The position numbers and the translations under genes are program-made. 64,000 nucleotides of DNA from Sulfuritalea sp. (GTDB taxonomy: Bacteria > Pseudomonadota > Gammaproteobacteria > Burkholderiales > Rhodocyclaceae). This document shows, piece after piece, positions 19,328 through 27,978 of the stretch. The stretch is taken from the NCBI GenBank assembly GCA_016708585.1, contig JADJFK010000003.1:62001-126000 (forward strand), given 5' to 3'. The notes beneath the pieces are model-generated. The model searched no databases and was not told the origin of the DNA. It worked only from the letters and a program-made list of their open reading frames with translations. The number at the start of each line of letters is the position of its first letter. Positions within the stretch are counted from its first letter, which is position 1.

Positions 19328-19412
19328 GCGGCTCAGTCCGACGGCCCGGCATCGCCTGCGCCGCGCGCCGGCGTGCCACCGGCGATGGCCGGCTTGCGCT
19401 GTTCGATGGCGC

Positions 19413-19808
19413 TCACGCGATCGTCACCAGCACCTGCCCGCCTTCGACCGCGTCCCTCGGCGCTACCAGTACGCGGGTGACCTGGCCGGCGCGCGTGGCG
19501 ATCACCGGGGACTTCATCTTCATGGCCTCGAGCACCAGCAAGCGGTCGCCGGGGGCCACGGTCTGCCCGACATTGACATGGACTTCGACGACCACTCCGC
19601 CCATTCCGGCGACGACATCGCCCGCCGCGCCGGGTGCGGCGGGCGCGGCATGCGCGGCCGTGACGGTGGCCGGCGCTGCGCCGGGGGCGGCCATGCCGGC
19701 GACGCCGACGGCGGCCGCCGGGGCCGGTGCGTTTTCGCCGGGGGCGAGTTCCAGCACCGAGACCTCATATTCGCGTCCGTTCACCGTTACCTTGAAATGT
19801 CTGGGCAT
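19413..19808 (-). CDS. biotin carboxyl carrier subunit of the Na+-pumping decarboxylase
   Basis: 131 residues: an N-terminal beta segment (FKVTVNGREYEVSV), an Ala/Pro/Gly-rich flexible linker (about residues 25-63), and a C-terminal biotinyl domain with EAMKM, biotinylated Lys97. This is the swinging-arm layout of MmdC/GcdC carriers that shuttle the carboxyl group between the carboxyltransferase and the membrane pump. It lies 12 bases after the gamma subunit gene. Confidence 0.92.
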   Translation of the reverse strand: MPRHFKVTVNGREYEVSVLELAPGENAPAPAAAVGVAGMAAPGAAPATVTAAHAAPAAPGAAGDVVAGMGGVVVEVHVNVGQTVAPGDRLLVLEAMKMKSPVIATRAGQVTRVLVAPRDAVEGGQVLVTIA

Positions 19809-19820
19809 CTTGTTTCTCCT

Positions 19821-20135
19821 CTAACGGGGGCCGGGCGCATGGGAATGCTGGGCGGCGCGCGCGCCGCTGGCCCAGCGATTGCCGGTTCTTGCGATGTGCA
19901 GCACGTGATGCGGCCCGATCATGGCGAAGATCGCCGCCGACAGCGCGGCGACATCTTCCTCGGGGACGCCGGGTCCGATCGGGCAAACCTCGCCCAGCGG
20001 CACCTCGACCGGTTTCAGCTTTTCCAGGCGGTTGGTGATCGAGACCATGGCCTTGATCAGCAGCGCGACGATTGCCGAAATCGCAATGGCGATACCGTAG
20101 ACCTGGAAGGCTTTGATGAGGGCGGCGGTCAGCAT
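19821..20135 (-). CDS. oadG: OadG-family gamma/delta subunit of the Na+-pumping decarboxylase
   Basis: 104 residues with one N-terminal membrane helix (about 8-30) and a short cytoplasmic tail, as in OadG/MmdD subunits that hold the complex together. The position between the carboxyltransferase and carrier genes supports the call; the tail itself is poorly conserved. The tail holds VEVPLGEVCPIGPGVPEEDVAALSAAIF, a pattern seen in delta subunits of acyl-CoA decarboxylases. Confidence 0.78.
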   Translation of the reverse strand: MLTAALIKAFQVYGIAIAISAIVALLIKAMVSITNRLEKLKPVEVPLGEVCPIGPGVPEEDVAALSAAIFAMIGPHHVLHIARTGNRWASGARAAQHSHAPGPR

Positions 20136-20159
20136 GGATCGGGGTCCTTTCGCCTGCCG

Positions 20160-21713
20160 TCACATCGGGATGTTGCCGTGCTTCTTGGCCGGCCGCAGTT
20201 CCCGCTTGTCGAGCGTCTTGCGCAGGGCCAGCGCAACCATCCAGCGCGTATCCTGCGGTTCGATGACGTCGGTGACGTAGAAATTGCTGGCCGAGACATA
20301 GGGCGAGGCGAACTCGTCGCGGTATTCCTGCGCCAGCTCGGCGGCCCTGGCGGTGCGGTCGGCGGCCTTGTCGAGCTCCTTGCGATAGAGGATCTGCACC
20401 GCGGCTTCGGCGCCCATCACGGCGATCTCGGCCGTCGGCCAGGCGAACACCATGTCGGCGCCGAGTTCCTGGCTGCACATGGCGAGATACGAGCCGCCGT
20501 AGGCCTTGCGCAGGATCACGGTGATTTTCGGCGTGGTACACGAGCCGTAGGCAGACAGCATTTTCGCGCCGTGGCGGATGATGCCGCCGCGCTCCTGTTC
20601 GACGCCGGGCAGGAAGCCCGGCACATCGACCAGCGTCAGCAGCGGAATGTTGAAGGTATTGCAGGTGCGCACGAAACGCGCGACCTTGTCCGCGGCATTG
20701 AGGTCGAGCGCACCGGCCATGACCAGCGGCTGGTTGGCCACCAGCCCCACCACCACGCCGCCGACGCGGGCGAAGCCGACGATCACGTTGCGCGCAAAGC
20801 CGGCATGCACTTCGAGCAGTTCGCCGCCATCCACCAGGCGACGGATCACCGCCTGCATGTCCAGCGGCTCGGAGGGGCTGTCCGGGATGCAATCGTTGAT
20901 GCCGGGGTCGGCCATTTCCTCGATGTCCAGATCGAGGCGGTGCGGCGGGTCCTCGGTGTTGTTCGCGGGCAGGTAGGACAGCAGTTGCCTGACCAGGGCG
21001 ATGGCATGGCGGTCGTCCTCGGCGATGAAGTGGGCGTTGCCGCTGACCGTGGCATGCATCTCGGCGCCGCCGACGTCGGCCATGGTCGTCGCGCGGCCGG
21101 TGACGGCCTTGATCACTTCCGGCCCGGTGAGGAACATGTGGGCGTTGTGTCGCGTCATGATGACGAAATCCATCAGGGCCGGCGAATAGGCGGCGCCCCC
21201 GGCGCAGGGGCCGCAGATCACCGCGATCTGCGGCACGACGCCGGAAAGCAGGACATTGGCGTAGAACACCTCGCCATAACCGGACAGCGCATCCACGCCC
21301 TCCTGGATGCGCGCGCCGCCGGAATCCTTGAACGCCACCACGGGTACGCCGATCTTGAGCGCGTGCAGCATGGTGCGGGTGATCTTCTTCGCCTGCATCT
21401 TGCCCAGGGTACCGGCGACCACGCTGAAATCCTGGCTCACCACCGCCACCTGCGTGTCGCCGACGTAGCCGGTGCCGGCAATCACGCCGTCGGCGGGCAG
21501 GGTCCGGCCGGCCATGCCGAAGTGGGTGGCATTGTGCGCGGCATGCAGGCCGAATTCCTGGAAGCTGCCGGCGATGACCAGTTCGCCGATGCGCTCGCGC
21601 GCCGAAAGTTGTCCCCTGGCGTGCAGGGCGTCCAGCTTTTCCCTGCTGACGTGTTCGCTCAGCTTCGCGCGCTTGTCGCGCAGTCGTTGGATCAATTCCG
21701 GTCGAATCGTCAT
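20160..21713 (-). CDS. mmdA: acyl-CoA carboxyltransferase, methylmalonyl-CoA decarboxylase alpha type
   Basis: A 517-residue carboxyltransferase with two crotonase-fold halves. Diagnostic blocks are FKDSGGARIQEGVDALSGYGEVF, GPCAGGAAYSPALMDFVIM and TVDVPGFLPG-like TLVDVPGFLPGVEQE, then RKAYGGSYLAMCSQELGADMVFAWPTAEIAVMGAEAA. It moves CO2 from the acyl-CoA to biotin. With the carrier, OadG and OadB it makes a complete Na+-pumping decarboxylase. By similarity methylmalonyl-CoA is the most likely substrate; glutaconyl-CoA is the main alternative. It is the first gene of the operon. RBS: GGAG about eight bases upstream of the ATG. Confidence 0.9.
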   Translation of the reverse strand: MTIRPELIQRLRDKRAKLSEHVSREKLDALHARGQLSARERIGELVIAGSFQEFGLHAAHNATHFGMAGRTLPADGVIAGTGYVGDTQVAVVSQDFSVVAGTLGKMQAKKITRTMLHALKIGVPVVAFKDSGGARIQEGVDALSGYGEVFYANVLLSGVVPQIAVICGPCAGGAAYSPALMDFVIMTRHNAHMFLTGPEVIKAVTGRATTMADVGGAEMHATVSGNAHFIAEDDRHAIALVRQLLSYLPANNTEDPPHRLDLDIEEMADPGINDCIPDSPSEPLDMQAVIRRLVDGGELLEVHAGFARNVIVGFARVGGVVVGLVANQPLVMAGALDLNAADKVARFVRTCNTFNIPLLTLVDVPGFLPGVEQERGGIIRHGAKMLSAYGSCTTPKITVILRKAYGGSYLAMCSQELGADMVFAWPTAEIAVMGAEAAVQILYRKELDKAADRTARAAELAQEYRDEFASPYVSASNFYVTDVIEPQDTRWMVALALRKTLDKRELRPAKKHGNIPM

Positions 21714-22110
21714 CGGGGCTCCTCCCTGACGGCACGGGCAAACAGGCTTTTTCTGATGCTACCGATTGTCATTGCCGACCCTGCCGCCGCGTAGTATCCA
21801 CAGTTTCGCGCGGACGCGCCAGTGTTGCGGGAACGGGCCGCAAGCCGGCCGGTCGTGGCGCCCGGAATCAGGCGCAAGCGGCATTCGGCGCCGGCGCAAG
21901 CGCATCGACCGTGCATCTTCGGAAAACGGCGCTGCCACGCCCGACGGCAGGTTGCCATACCCGGAACTTCCCGCTGGCGTTATCATCATGCGCCTGCATG
22001 ACCTTTTATTGCCGTAGCGCCAGCGCCGACTTTTCCGGGGCGGCGCAACGTGCTCCGGGGCACTTGAACCGCCCGTCGTGTCCGACCCGGGCCGGCCAAC
22101 CGAGTCAATC
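21714..22110. other. 397-base divergent intergenic region between mmdA and ctaA-like gene
   Basis: It should contain the promoters of the decarboxylase operon (leftward) and the CtaA-like gene (rightward). I see no convincing -35/-10 pair and no supported gene. It contains one copy of the 24-base dispersed repeat at 22011-22034. Confidence 0.5.
22011..22034 (+). repeat. dispersed 24-base repeat, copy 1 (intergenic)
   Basis: Starts GCCGTAGCGCC and ends AGCGCCGACTTTT. It lies in the gap upstream of the ctaA-like gene. It is one of eight near-identical copies between 22 and 50 kb; see the finding on this repeat. Confidence 0.85.
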
Positions 22111-23034
22111 ATGGAAAATCGCACTGCCCGCCTGAAGCGCATCAGAATCCTTGCGGTGGCGCTGGTCCTGCTTTCGCTTCTGATCCTCCTGGTCAGCGCC
22201 CATATCCGCCTCAGCGGCGCCGGGCTGGGCTGCAGTCCGTGGCCCGACTGCTACGGCCAGTTGCTGGCCGGCGCGGCCAACCTGCACGGCGACGCGGCGC
22301 GCATCCTGCACCGCAGCGCCGCTTCGCTGGCCCTGGTGCTCGGCTTCGTCCTCGTCGCGCAGTGCCTGCGCCCGCAACCGGTCCAGCCGGCCGCGCGCTG
22401 GGCCACGGCGCTGTTGTCGCTGATGATCGCCCTTACCTTCGTCGGCCTGTTCAGTGCCGATCCGCACCGGGTCTGGCCGGGCTTCATCAACATCCTGGGC
22501 GGCGCCGGCCTGGTCCTGCTGTCGTGGCGCACGGCGCTTGCCGCCGGCGCCGATCCGGGGCCGCCGCCGCGCCCGGCACCATTGCTCCATGCCGGGGCCG
22601 GGCTGCTGGTGCTGACGATGGCGCTGGGCGCCCTGATCGGCGTGCGTTATGCCGCCACGGCCTGCCTCTCGCTGCCCGCATGCGGCGATGTCGCCTGGCC
22701 CGTGGCCGCCGGCTGGAGCGCGCTGAATCCCTTCACCGTGATCGCCGCCGCGGCGGGGCCGGGCGATGAGGGCGGCGTTGCGCTGCACCTGCTGCATCGC
22801 TACTGCGCGCTGGCGACCTTGCTGCTGCTGGGCATCGGCGGGCTGCAGGGGCTGGCGCAACCGGCGACGCGCGCAAGCGCGGTCCTGCTCCTGGCGCTGC
22901 TGCTGGTTCAATTCGCGCTGGGCGTGCTGACCGTGCTGAGCGGCTTCGGCCTCTGGCTGGCCGTCGCCCACAGCGTGTGCGCCTCGCTGCTGCTGGCGGC
23001 GACGCTTCAGTTGATGACGCGGCCGGCCGCCTGA
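22111..23034 (+). CDS. CtaA/COX15-family haem A synthase-like membrane protein
   Basis: 307 residues, eight predicted membrane helices. The N-terminal helix runs into RLSGAGLGCSPWPDCYGQ, the COX15/CtaA hallmark. The haem-ligand histidines are in ILHRSAASLAL and in the second half in LLHRYCALATL and VAHSVCASLLL. CtaA hydroxylates haem O to haem A for aa3-type oxidases. No oxidase genes lie here, so the exact role is by family only. It overlaps the end of the convergent EamA gene by 28 bases. ATG at 22111; an upstream in-frame start adds 11 unconserved residues. Confidence 0.82.
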   Translation: MENRTARLKRIRILAVALVLLSLLILLVSAHIRLSGAGLGCSPWPDCYGQLLAGAANLHGDAARILHRSAASLALVLGFVLVAQCLRPQPVQPAARWATALLSLMIALTFVGLFSADPHRVWPGFINILGGAGLVLLSWRTALAAGADPGPPPRPAPLLHAGAGLLVLTMALGALIGVRYAATACLSLPACGDVAWPVAAGWSALNPFTVIAAAAGPGDEGGVALHLLHRYCALATLLLLGIGGLQGLAQPATRASAVLLLALLLVQFALGVLTVLSGFGLWLAVAHSVCASLLLAATLQLMTRPAA

Positions 23035-23924
23035 TTCCGCGAGCGCAGCGCAAGCCACTCGTTTACGACCAGCGCGCCGACCACCAGCGCGCCGCCGGTC
23101 AGGGTGTCGCTGCCAGGGACTTCGCCGGCGCCGAGCCAGGCCAGCGCCACGCCGAATATCAGCTCCAGCAGGGCCAGCAGGGAAATCTCTGCGCCGGAAA
23201 GCACGCGCGACACGCGCACCACGAGCAGGCAGGGCACGGCCAGCTGGAACACGCCGAGGAAGCCGAGCAGGCCGATGTCATGGGCCGTGGCCTGCAGCGG
23301 CCAGGCCAGCGGCAGTGTCGCCGCGGCCGAGATCATGGCGCCGAGCAGCACGGCCGGCAGCATGTCCGGCGCCGCGGCGCCGTCCGCGCTCGCGGCATTG
23401 TCGCGGTGGCCGGCCGCCTGCAGCAGCGTCCAGTTGACCGCCGCCGCCAGCGGCACGGCCATCGCCACCACACTGCCGGTCAGCGCGACGCCGGCGTCCA
23501 ACTGCCGGAAGAACATCCAGGCGATGCCGATGCCGGCCGCCACGATCGCCAGCCAGGTGCGCGGCGGCTGGCGCTGGGCGAGGAACAGGCGCGCCAGCAG
23601 CGCCGTCATCAGCGGCCCCAGCGCCATCATGACAAGAACATTGGCGACCGTGGTCAGGGTCAGGGCGACCATGAAGGCGGTGTACATCACCGCCCAGCAC
23701 AGGCCCGAGGCCCAGACGATGCGCGGCGCGCGGACGAGGCCGGCCCACAGCCCCGGGCCGCGCAGCGCGGTCAGCGCGACGGCCAGCGCCAGCGCATTGA
23801 AGGCGCTGCGCCAGAAGGTCACCTCGAAGCTGCGCGCGCCCTCCAGGTGGCGGCTGACCACGCCGGCCATGCTCCACAGCAGGGTGACGAGGACCATCAG
23901 CATCACGGCGCGGCGATGGCTCAT
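23007..23924 (-). CDS. EamA/DMT-family transporter
   Basis: 305 residues, ten hydrophobic helices arranged as two EamA repeats (residues about 5-140 and 155-295). WSMAGVVSRHLEG at the N-terminus and ELIFGVALAWLGAGEVPG near the end are typical of drug/metabolite exporters. The substrate cannot be told. It starts 31 bases upstream of the next gene's stop on the same strand; its 3' end overlaps the ctaA-like gene. Confidence 0.8.
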   Translation of the reverse strand: MSHRRAVMLMVLVTLLWSMAGVVSRHLEGARSFEVTFWRSAFNALALAVALTALRGPGLWAGLVRAPRIVWASGLCWAVMYTAFMVALTLTTVANVLVMMALGPLMTALLARLFLAQRQPPRTWLAIVAAGIGIAWMFFRQLDAGVALTGSVVAMAVPLAAAVNWTLLQAAGHRDNAASADGAAAPDMLPAVLLGAMISAAATLPLAWPLQATAHDIGLLGFLGVFQLAVPCLLVVRVSRVLSGAEISLLALLELIFGVALAWLGAGEVPGSDTLTGGALVVGALVVNEWLALRSRNQAAGRVIN

Positions 23925-23955
23925 GCGGCGGTATTTGGATGGTTAGCAGCGGGCA

Positions 23956-24849
23956 TCACGCGCGCCGCGTCGCCGTGTCGTCGGCGCCGTCCGCAGGGGA
24001 TACCGCCCCCGGCTGCGCCGGAGGCATAACATTTTGCTGGTCCGGCGCTGGGGCCAGCGCCGCGATAATCACCTCCGCTGCCCTCGCGTCCTGGACGAAG
24101 AACAGATGCCCGCCTTCGAACTCGCGGTAGCCGGCGCCGGGAATGCGCTCGGCCATGCGGCGCTGCGCCTGCGGCGCGGCGATGCTGTCGTAGCGCCCGG
24201 CGAATACGCTGACCGGCATCTTCAGTTCGGGCAGGCGATCCCAGGTGTCGTGTCCGCGCCGCGCGCCCAGCTGGCGCAGGCTGCCGGCGCGCCACGCGGG
24301 ATCGTCGGCACCGAGCCGCAGCATCGCCATGCCGTCGTCGACCAGGCTTTGCCACAGCGCCGCATGCGCCGCCTGCCAGTGCGGTGTGCGGCGGCTGTCG
24401 GCGAGTTCGAGGAAACGGCGCACGCGCTGTTCGTCGTCGAGGTCCGCGAGTTCGTGCAGCGGATAGGACGAGCCGCCGGCGCCGCCGGCGCTGGTGGACA
24501 TCAGCACCAGGCGCTCGACGCGGGCGGGATGGCGCAGCGCCAGTTGCTGCGCCACCATGCCGCCGAAGGAATAGCCGAGCACCGCCGCCCTGTCCCAGCC
24601 GAGCACCGCCATGAGGCCGGCGGCATCGTCGGCGTAGTCGGCCATCGTGTAGTCGCGCGCCGGCTTGCCGCTGCGGCCCATGCCGCGCTGGTCGAAGGCC
24701 AGCACCGTGAACTGCGCAGCCAGCAGGCGGTCGAAATCGGTCGGCGGCCGCCGCAGGTCGCCGCCGGTGCCCCAGATTTTCAGCAGGCGCGGACCGCTGC
24801 CGGCCAGCTCGTAGCAGATGTCGATGTCGCGGACGCGGGCGATGGGCAT
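23956..24849 (-). CDS. alpha/beta-fold hydrolase
   Basis: 297 residues. The oxyanion region is SGPRLLKIWGTGGDLRRP. The nucleophile elbow is GYSFGGM (Ser about 94), the acid is probably Asp in FAGRYDSIAA, and the catalytic His is in GGHLFF. The family includes 3-oxoadipate enol-lactonases and esterases; the substrate is unknown. The C-terminal 25 residues are low-complexity and poorly conserved. Upstream is a repeat copy and a small membrane-protein gene. Confidence 0.8.
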   Translation of the reverse strand: MPIARVRDIDICYELAGSGPRLLKIWGTGGDLRRPPTDFDRLLAAQFTVLAFDQRGMGRSGKPARDYTMADYADDAAGLMAVLGWDRAAVLGYSFGGMVAQQLALRHPARVERLVLMSTSAGGAGGSSYPLHELADLDDEQRVRRFLELADSRRTPHWQAAHAALWQSLVDDGMAMLRLGADDPAWRAGSLRQLGARRGHDTWDRLPELKMPVSVFAGRYDSIAAPQAQRRMAERIPGAGYREFEGGHLFFVQDARAAEVIIAALAPAPDQQNVMPPAQPGAVSPADGADDTATRRA

Positions 24850-24911
24850 GGTGTGCAGTGTGCGGGGAAGGAGGCCGACGAAGGGCGCACATCATATACG
24901 CCGCTGCGCCG

Positions 24912-24935
24912 AAAAGTCGGCGCTGGCGGCACGGC
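24912..24935 (-). repeat. dispersed 24-base repeat, copy 2 (intergenic)
   Basis: On the minus strand it starts GCCGTGCCGCC and ends AGCGCCGACTTTT. In this copy the bases after it (CGGCGC) pair with GCGCCG inside it, making a six-base stem with loop ACTTTT. It lies between the hydrolase and a small membrane-protein gene, both on the minus strand. Confidence 0.85.
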
Positions 24936-24952
24936 GCAGGCGCAAGCCGTGC

Positions 24953-25180
24953 TCAGTCGGGCGCCTTCTCCTGTCTGCCGCGGCCCCACTTCAGGCCCAG
25001 CAGCAGCGCCGGCGCCAGGTGCCAGAGTACGTCGAAGATGTCCAGCGGCCGCGTCAGCCGGCCTTCGGCCAGCATGCGCGCCTTTTCGACCAGGTGCGGC
25101 TCGGGCACGAAGGGCGCGCCGAGCATGAATATCGCCGCGGCGATCAGCAGGGGGTAGGGAATTTTGTCCAGCCAGCGCAT
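24953..25180 (-). CDS. small two-helix membrane protein, function unknown
   Basis: 75 residues from the preferred ATG at 25180 (GGAG nine bases upstream); an ATG at 25195 adds five residues. Two hydrophobic segments (about 5-24 and 50-66) flank a charged loop with PEPHLVEKARMLAEGRLTRPLDIFDVLWH. This pattern is shared by small conserved proteobacterial membrane proteins often labelled as transporter components without evidence. I assign no function. Confidence 0.7.
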   Translation of the reverse strand: MRWLDKIPYPLLIAAAIFMLGAPFVPEPHLVEKARMLAEGRLTRPLDIFDVLWHLAPALLLGLKWGRGRQEKAPD

Positions 25181-25223
25181 CGATGTTTTCTCCATGAATG
25201 ATCCCTGCGGGCACGCATCCTGT

Positions 25224-25949
25224 TCAGCCTTCGGGCGGCGGGCAGCGCCGGCCGGGTTCGGTCGCGATGAACGCTTCCACCACCATGTGTTCGCGCGGCG
25301 GGCCTTCCGTGCCCGGCATGGTCTGCAGGCGGCCGTCGAAGGCGACCGGCAGCGGCGCGCCCGGCGCCGTGCGCCCCTGCGTGTAGGCGCGCTCCAGCGC
25401 CAGGTAGCCTTCGGTCATGGCGATCGGCCAGCGCAGGCCACTGGCGCAATCGGTGAAGTTGGCGGCGTCGGCCATGTAGATCATCTCGCCGCGCCAGCGC
25501 AGCGACTCGTCGATTGCATCGAAGGCCGCGGTGCGGCGCAGGCTGTAGTTCAGCGCGGTGCGGATCGGCTGGCCGGCGCGGTCGAGCTGGCGCAGCGTGT
25601 CGGCGCCGGCGACTTCAAACAGGCTCTGCTCGGCGCCGCTGCGCAGCAATAGCCTGCCGCTGGCATCGACTTGCCAGCGGCCGGTTTCCGCAAACGGATT
25701 GCCGGGCTTGCCCAGGTAAGTGCGGCGCATGCGATAGAGGCCGTCCTCGCGCAAGCTCAGGGTCTGGGCAATGCCCGCGCAATCGGCGCAGGGCAGGATG
25801 CCGACGAAGCTAGCCGGCAGCGCCAGGCCAGGTGCGCTTGCCGGCACTTCGGCCGACGCAAGTCCCGACGTCAACCACAACCCAAGCCCGGTGACGGCAG
25901 CGGTCGCCGCGTGGCGGATCCATCGTGTGATGTGCATGTTGCGATTCAT
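25224..25949 (-). CDS. NlpE-like copper-response/envelope protein
   Basis: 241 residues. A cleavable signal peptide (to about residue 33, ASA) is followed by an NlpE N-terminal domain, FVGILPCADCAGIAQTLSLREDGLYRMRRTYLG, with the CxxC pair of the family. A second domain ends with EGPPREHMVVEAFIATEPGRRC. NlpE proteins signal envelope and copper stress. There is no lipobox Cys at the signal end, so this is a secreted rather than lipidated form. One repeat copy lies 15 bases upstream of its start. Confidence 0.72.
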   Translation of the reverse strand: MNRNMHITRWIRHAATAAVTGLGLWLTSGLASAEVPASAPGLALPASFVGILPCADCAGIAQTLSLREDGLYRMRRTYLGKPGNPFAETGRWQVDASGRLLLRSGAEQSLFEVAGADTLRQLDRAGQPIRTALNYSLRRTAAFDAIDESLRWRGEMIYMADAANFTDCASGLRWPIAMTEGYLALERAYTQGRTAPGAPLPVAFDGRLQTMPGTEGPPREHMVVEAFIATEPGRRCPPPEG

Positions 25950-25963
25950 CTCCCTTGCACAGC

Positions 25964-25987
25964 GCCGTAGCGCCGGCGCCGACTTTT
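25964..25987 (+). repeat. dispersed 24-base repeat, copy 3 (intergenic)
   Basis: Starts GCCGTAGCGCC and ends GGCGCCGACTTTT. It sits three bases past the stop codon of the MocR gene and 15 bases before the start of the NlpE-like gene. Confidence 0.85.
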
Positions 25988-25990
25988 ATC

Positions 25991-27412
25991 CTACCCCGCC
26001 GCCAGCCGTCCCAGCCGCTTGATGCCGTCTTCCAGCGTCCCGTTCCAGGGCTGGCCGCAGGCCAGGCGCAGGCAGTTCTTGTACTGCCCGCCGGCGGAAA
26101 ACATTTCGCCCGGCACGAAGGCGATGCCTTCCTGCACGGCGCGCGCGTGCAGCGCCGTGCAATCCACCCCGGGCGGCAGTTCCAGCCAGAGCACGAAGCC
26201 GCCCTGCGGATCGGTGACGCGGGTTTCCGCCGGGAAGTGGCGCGCCACCGCGTCGCGCGTGCGCGCGACCTGTTCGGCGAAGCGCCGCCGCAGCGTGCGC
26301 AGATGCACGTCGAAGCCGCGCGAATCCATCAGCCCGGCGATCACGTGCTGGGTCAGCGCATTGGTCTTGCCGCTGGTCAATGTCTTCTGCAGCACGATGT
26401 CCGCCGCGCGCCGCCCGGCGGCGACGAAGCCGACGCGCAGGCCGGGGCTGACGGTCTTCGAGAACGAGGTGCACAGCATGGTGTTGCCGCTTGTGTCGAA
26501 GGCGTGGATCGGCCGCGGCCGCGCGCCGGTGAAGCAGATGTCGCCGTAGATGTCGTCCTCGATCAGCGCCACGTTGCGGGATGCCAGCAGCGTCGCCAGC
26601 TGCTGCTTGGCCGCATCCGGCATCACGCTGCCCAGCGGGTTGGCGCCGTTGGGAATCAGCAGGCAGGCCGCCACGCCGCCCTCGGCCGCGGGCTTCCGCG
26701 TCGCCAGCTCCAGCGCCTCCACCGAGACGCCCGTCACCGGGTGGGTGGGGATCTCCAGCGCGCGCAGGCCCATGGCTTCCAGCAACTGCAGCATCACGTA
26801 ATAGGTCGGCGATTCCACCGCCACCGTGTCGCCGGGTTTGGTCACCGCGCGCAGGCAGAGCATCATCGCCTCGGTGCAGGAATTGGTCGCCACCAGTTCC
26901 TCGTCCGCCAGCGGGCAGCCCCATTCCAGCGCGCGCCGCGTGATCGCGCGCACCAGCGGCGCTTCGGAAAGCCCGCTGTGGCTGCTGCTCGCCAGCAGCT
27001 GCGGCTGGCGGCGGGCGATGCTGGCGTAAAGGCGGCTCAGGCGCGGCGCCAGCAGCAGTTCCGGCGCCGGCAGGGCCGAGCCCAGGCGCACCATGCCCGG
27101 CGCCTCGTTGGCGCGCAGCACCTGCACCAGGCGGCGGCTGACGCCGACGTCCACCGGCTCCGGCGCGGGTGCCCCGGCCAGCGTCGTCGCCTCGACCATG
27201 CGCGCCGGGCGGCGCCGCACGTAATAGCCCGACTGCGGCCGCGCCTCGACCATGCCGCGGCTTTCCAGCGTGCGCAGCGCCTGCACCACGGTCGAGATCG
27301 ACAGCGAGCGCTGCCGCGCCAGGTGGCGCACCGAAGGCAGGCGGTCGCCCGGCCGGATCTGGCCGTTGCCGATCAGCGTGGCGAATTCGTTGGCGAGGTT
27401 TTCGTAGAGCAT
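25991..27412 (-). CDS. MocR/PdxR-type regulator with aminotransferase domain
   Basis: 473 residues. The N-terminal GntR winged helix spans residues 1-75 (GDRLPSVRHLARQRSLSISTVVQALRTLESRGMV). A long fold-type-I aminotransferase-like domain follows, with the PLP lysine in SFSKTVSPGLRVGF (about residue 318). MocR proteins use PLP or amino-acid adducts to control a neighbouring gene. It is divergent from the DUF2917 gene, and an inverted repeat lies between them (27482-27505), so that gene or itself is the likely target. Confidence 0.9.
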   Translation of the reverse strand: MLYENLANEFATLIGNGQIRPGDRLPSVRHLARQRSLSISTVVQALRTLESRGMVEARPQSGYYVRRRPARMVEATTLAGAPAPEPVDVGVSRRLVQVLRANEAPGMVRLGSALPAPELLLAPRLSRLYASIARRQPQLLASSSHSGLSEAPLVRAITRRALEWGCPLADEELVATNSCTEAMMLCLRAVTKPGDTVAVESPTYYVMLQLLEAMGLRALEIPTHPVTGVSVEALELATRKPAAEGGVAACLLIPNGANPLGSVMPDAAKQQLATLLASRNVALIEDDIYGDICFTGARPRPIHAFDTSGNTMLCTSFSKTVSPGLRVGFVAAGRRAADIVLQKTLTSGKTNALTQHVIAGLMDSRGFDVHLRTLRRRFAEQVARTRDAVARHFPAETRVTDPQGGFVLWLELPPGVDCTALHARAVQEGIAFVPGEMFSAGGQYKNCLRLACGQPWNGTLEDGIKRLGRLAAG

Positions 27413-27481
27413 CGTGGCTGGATTGTGACGCCGGCAGCGGCGGGGCGACCCGCACAGTAGTGAGCATTATCGATCAGTACA

Positions 27482-27505
27482 GTGACAAGTAATCGTAACT
27501 GTCAC
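27482..27505. promoter_or_regulatory. inverted repeat in the MocR / DUF2917 divergent region
   Basis: GTGACA at 27482 and TGTCAC at 27500 form a perfect 6-base inverted repeat with a 12-base spacer; a further GGTCAC follows at 27506. The position between divergent genes makes it a candidate operator of the MocR regulator. It is not proven. Confidence 0.45.
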
Positions 27506-27584
27506 GGTCACAATTTCCTTGCCGTGCATCTGTATCGGCGGCACGACACTGCCTAGCATGGCCACATCCACCAAGGAGAACGCC

Positions 27585-27881
27585 ATGTCCGCCCGCGAAA
27601 CCCTGCTGCTGCACCCCGACCGGCCGCTGCGCCTGGATGCCGCGCGGCATGCCGAACTGTGCGTCGAAATCGGCACGGTGTGGATCACCGCCAGCGGCGT
27701 TGCGGGCGACCTGTTCCTCGCCGCCGGCGAACGCTATCGCGTGCCGCAGGACGGGGTGGTGCTGGTCGAGGCGCTGCGGGGGATGGCGGAAGTCAGGCTG
27801 GTGGCATGCAGGCGGCGCTGGATTCCGGACCTGCTCGAAAGCTGCCGCGCCATGCTGCCGAAAGGCCTGGCGACGCATTGA
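27585..27881 (+). CDS. DUF2917 family protein
   Basis: 98 residues from ATG at 27585, with AAGGAG eight bases upstream; earlier in-frame ATGs lack a site. The core LCVEIGTVWITASGVAGDLFLAAGERYRVPQDGVVLVEAL is the cupin-like DUF2917 pattern. Function unknown. Such genes are often divergent from a MocR/GntR aminotransferase-type regulator, as here. Confidence 0.75.
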   Translation: MSARETLLLHPDRPLRLDAARHAELCVEIGTVWITASGVAGDLFLAAGERYRVPQDGVVLVEALRGMAEVRLVACRRRWIPDLLESCRAMLPKGLATH

Positions 27882-27883
27882 TC

Positions 27884-27907
27884 GCCGTTCCGCCGGCGCC
27901 GACTTTC
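27884..27907 (+). repeat. dispersed 24-base repeat, copy 4 (intergenic)
   Basis: Starts GCCGTTCCGCC and ends GGCGCCGACTTTC. It begins two bases after the DUF2917 stop and is followed by a G-rich tract (27908-27968). Confidence 0.8.
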
Positions 27908-27978
27908 GGGGGGGGCGGCGGGCGCGTGCGGGGGGCTGGGGGGTCGCCGGCGCCGCGCGCCGGTGGGGGGCCGCCGCC

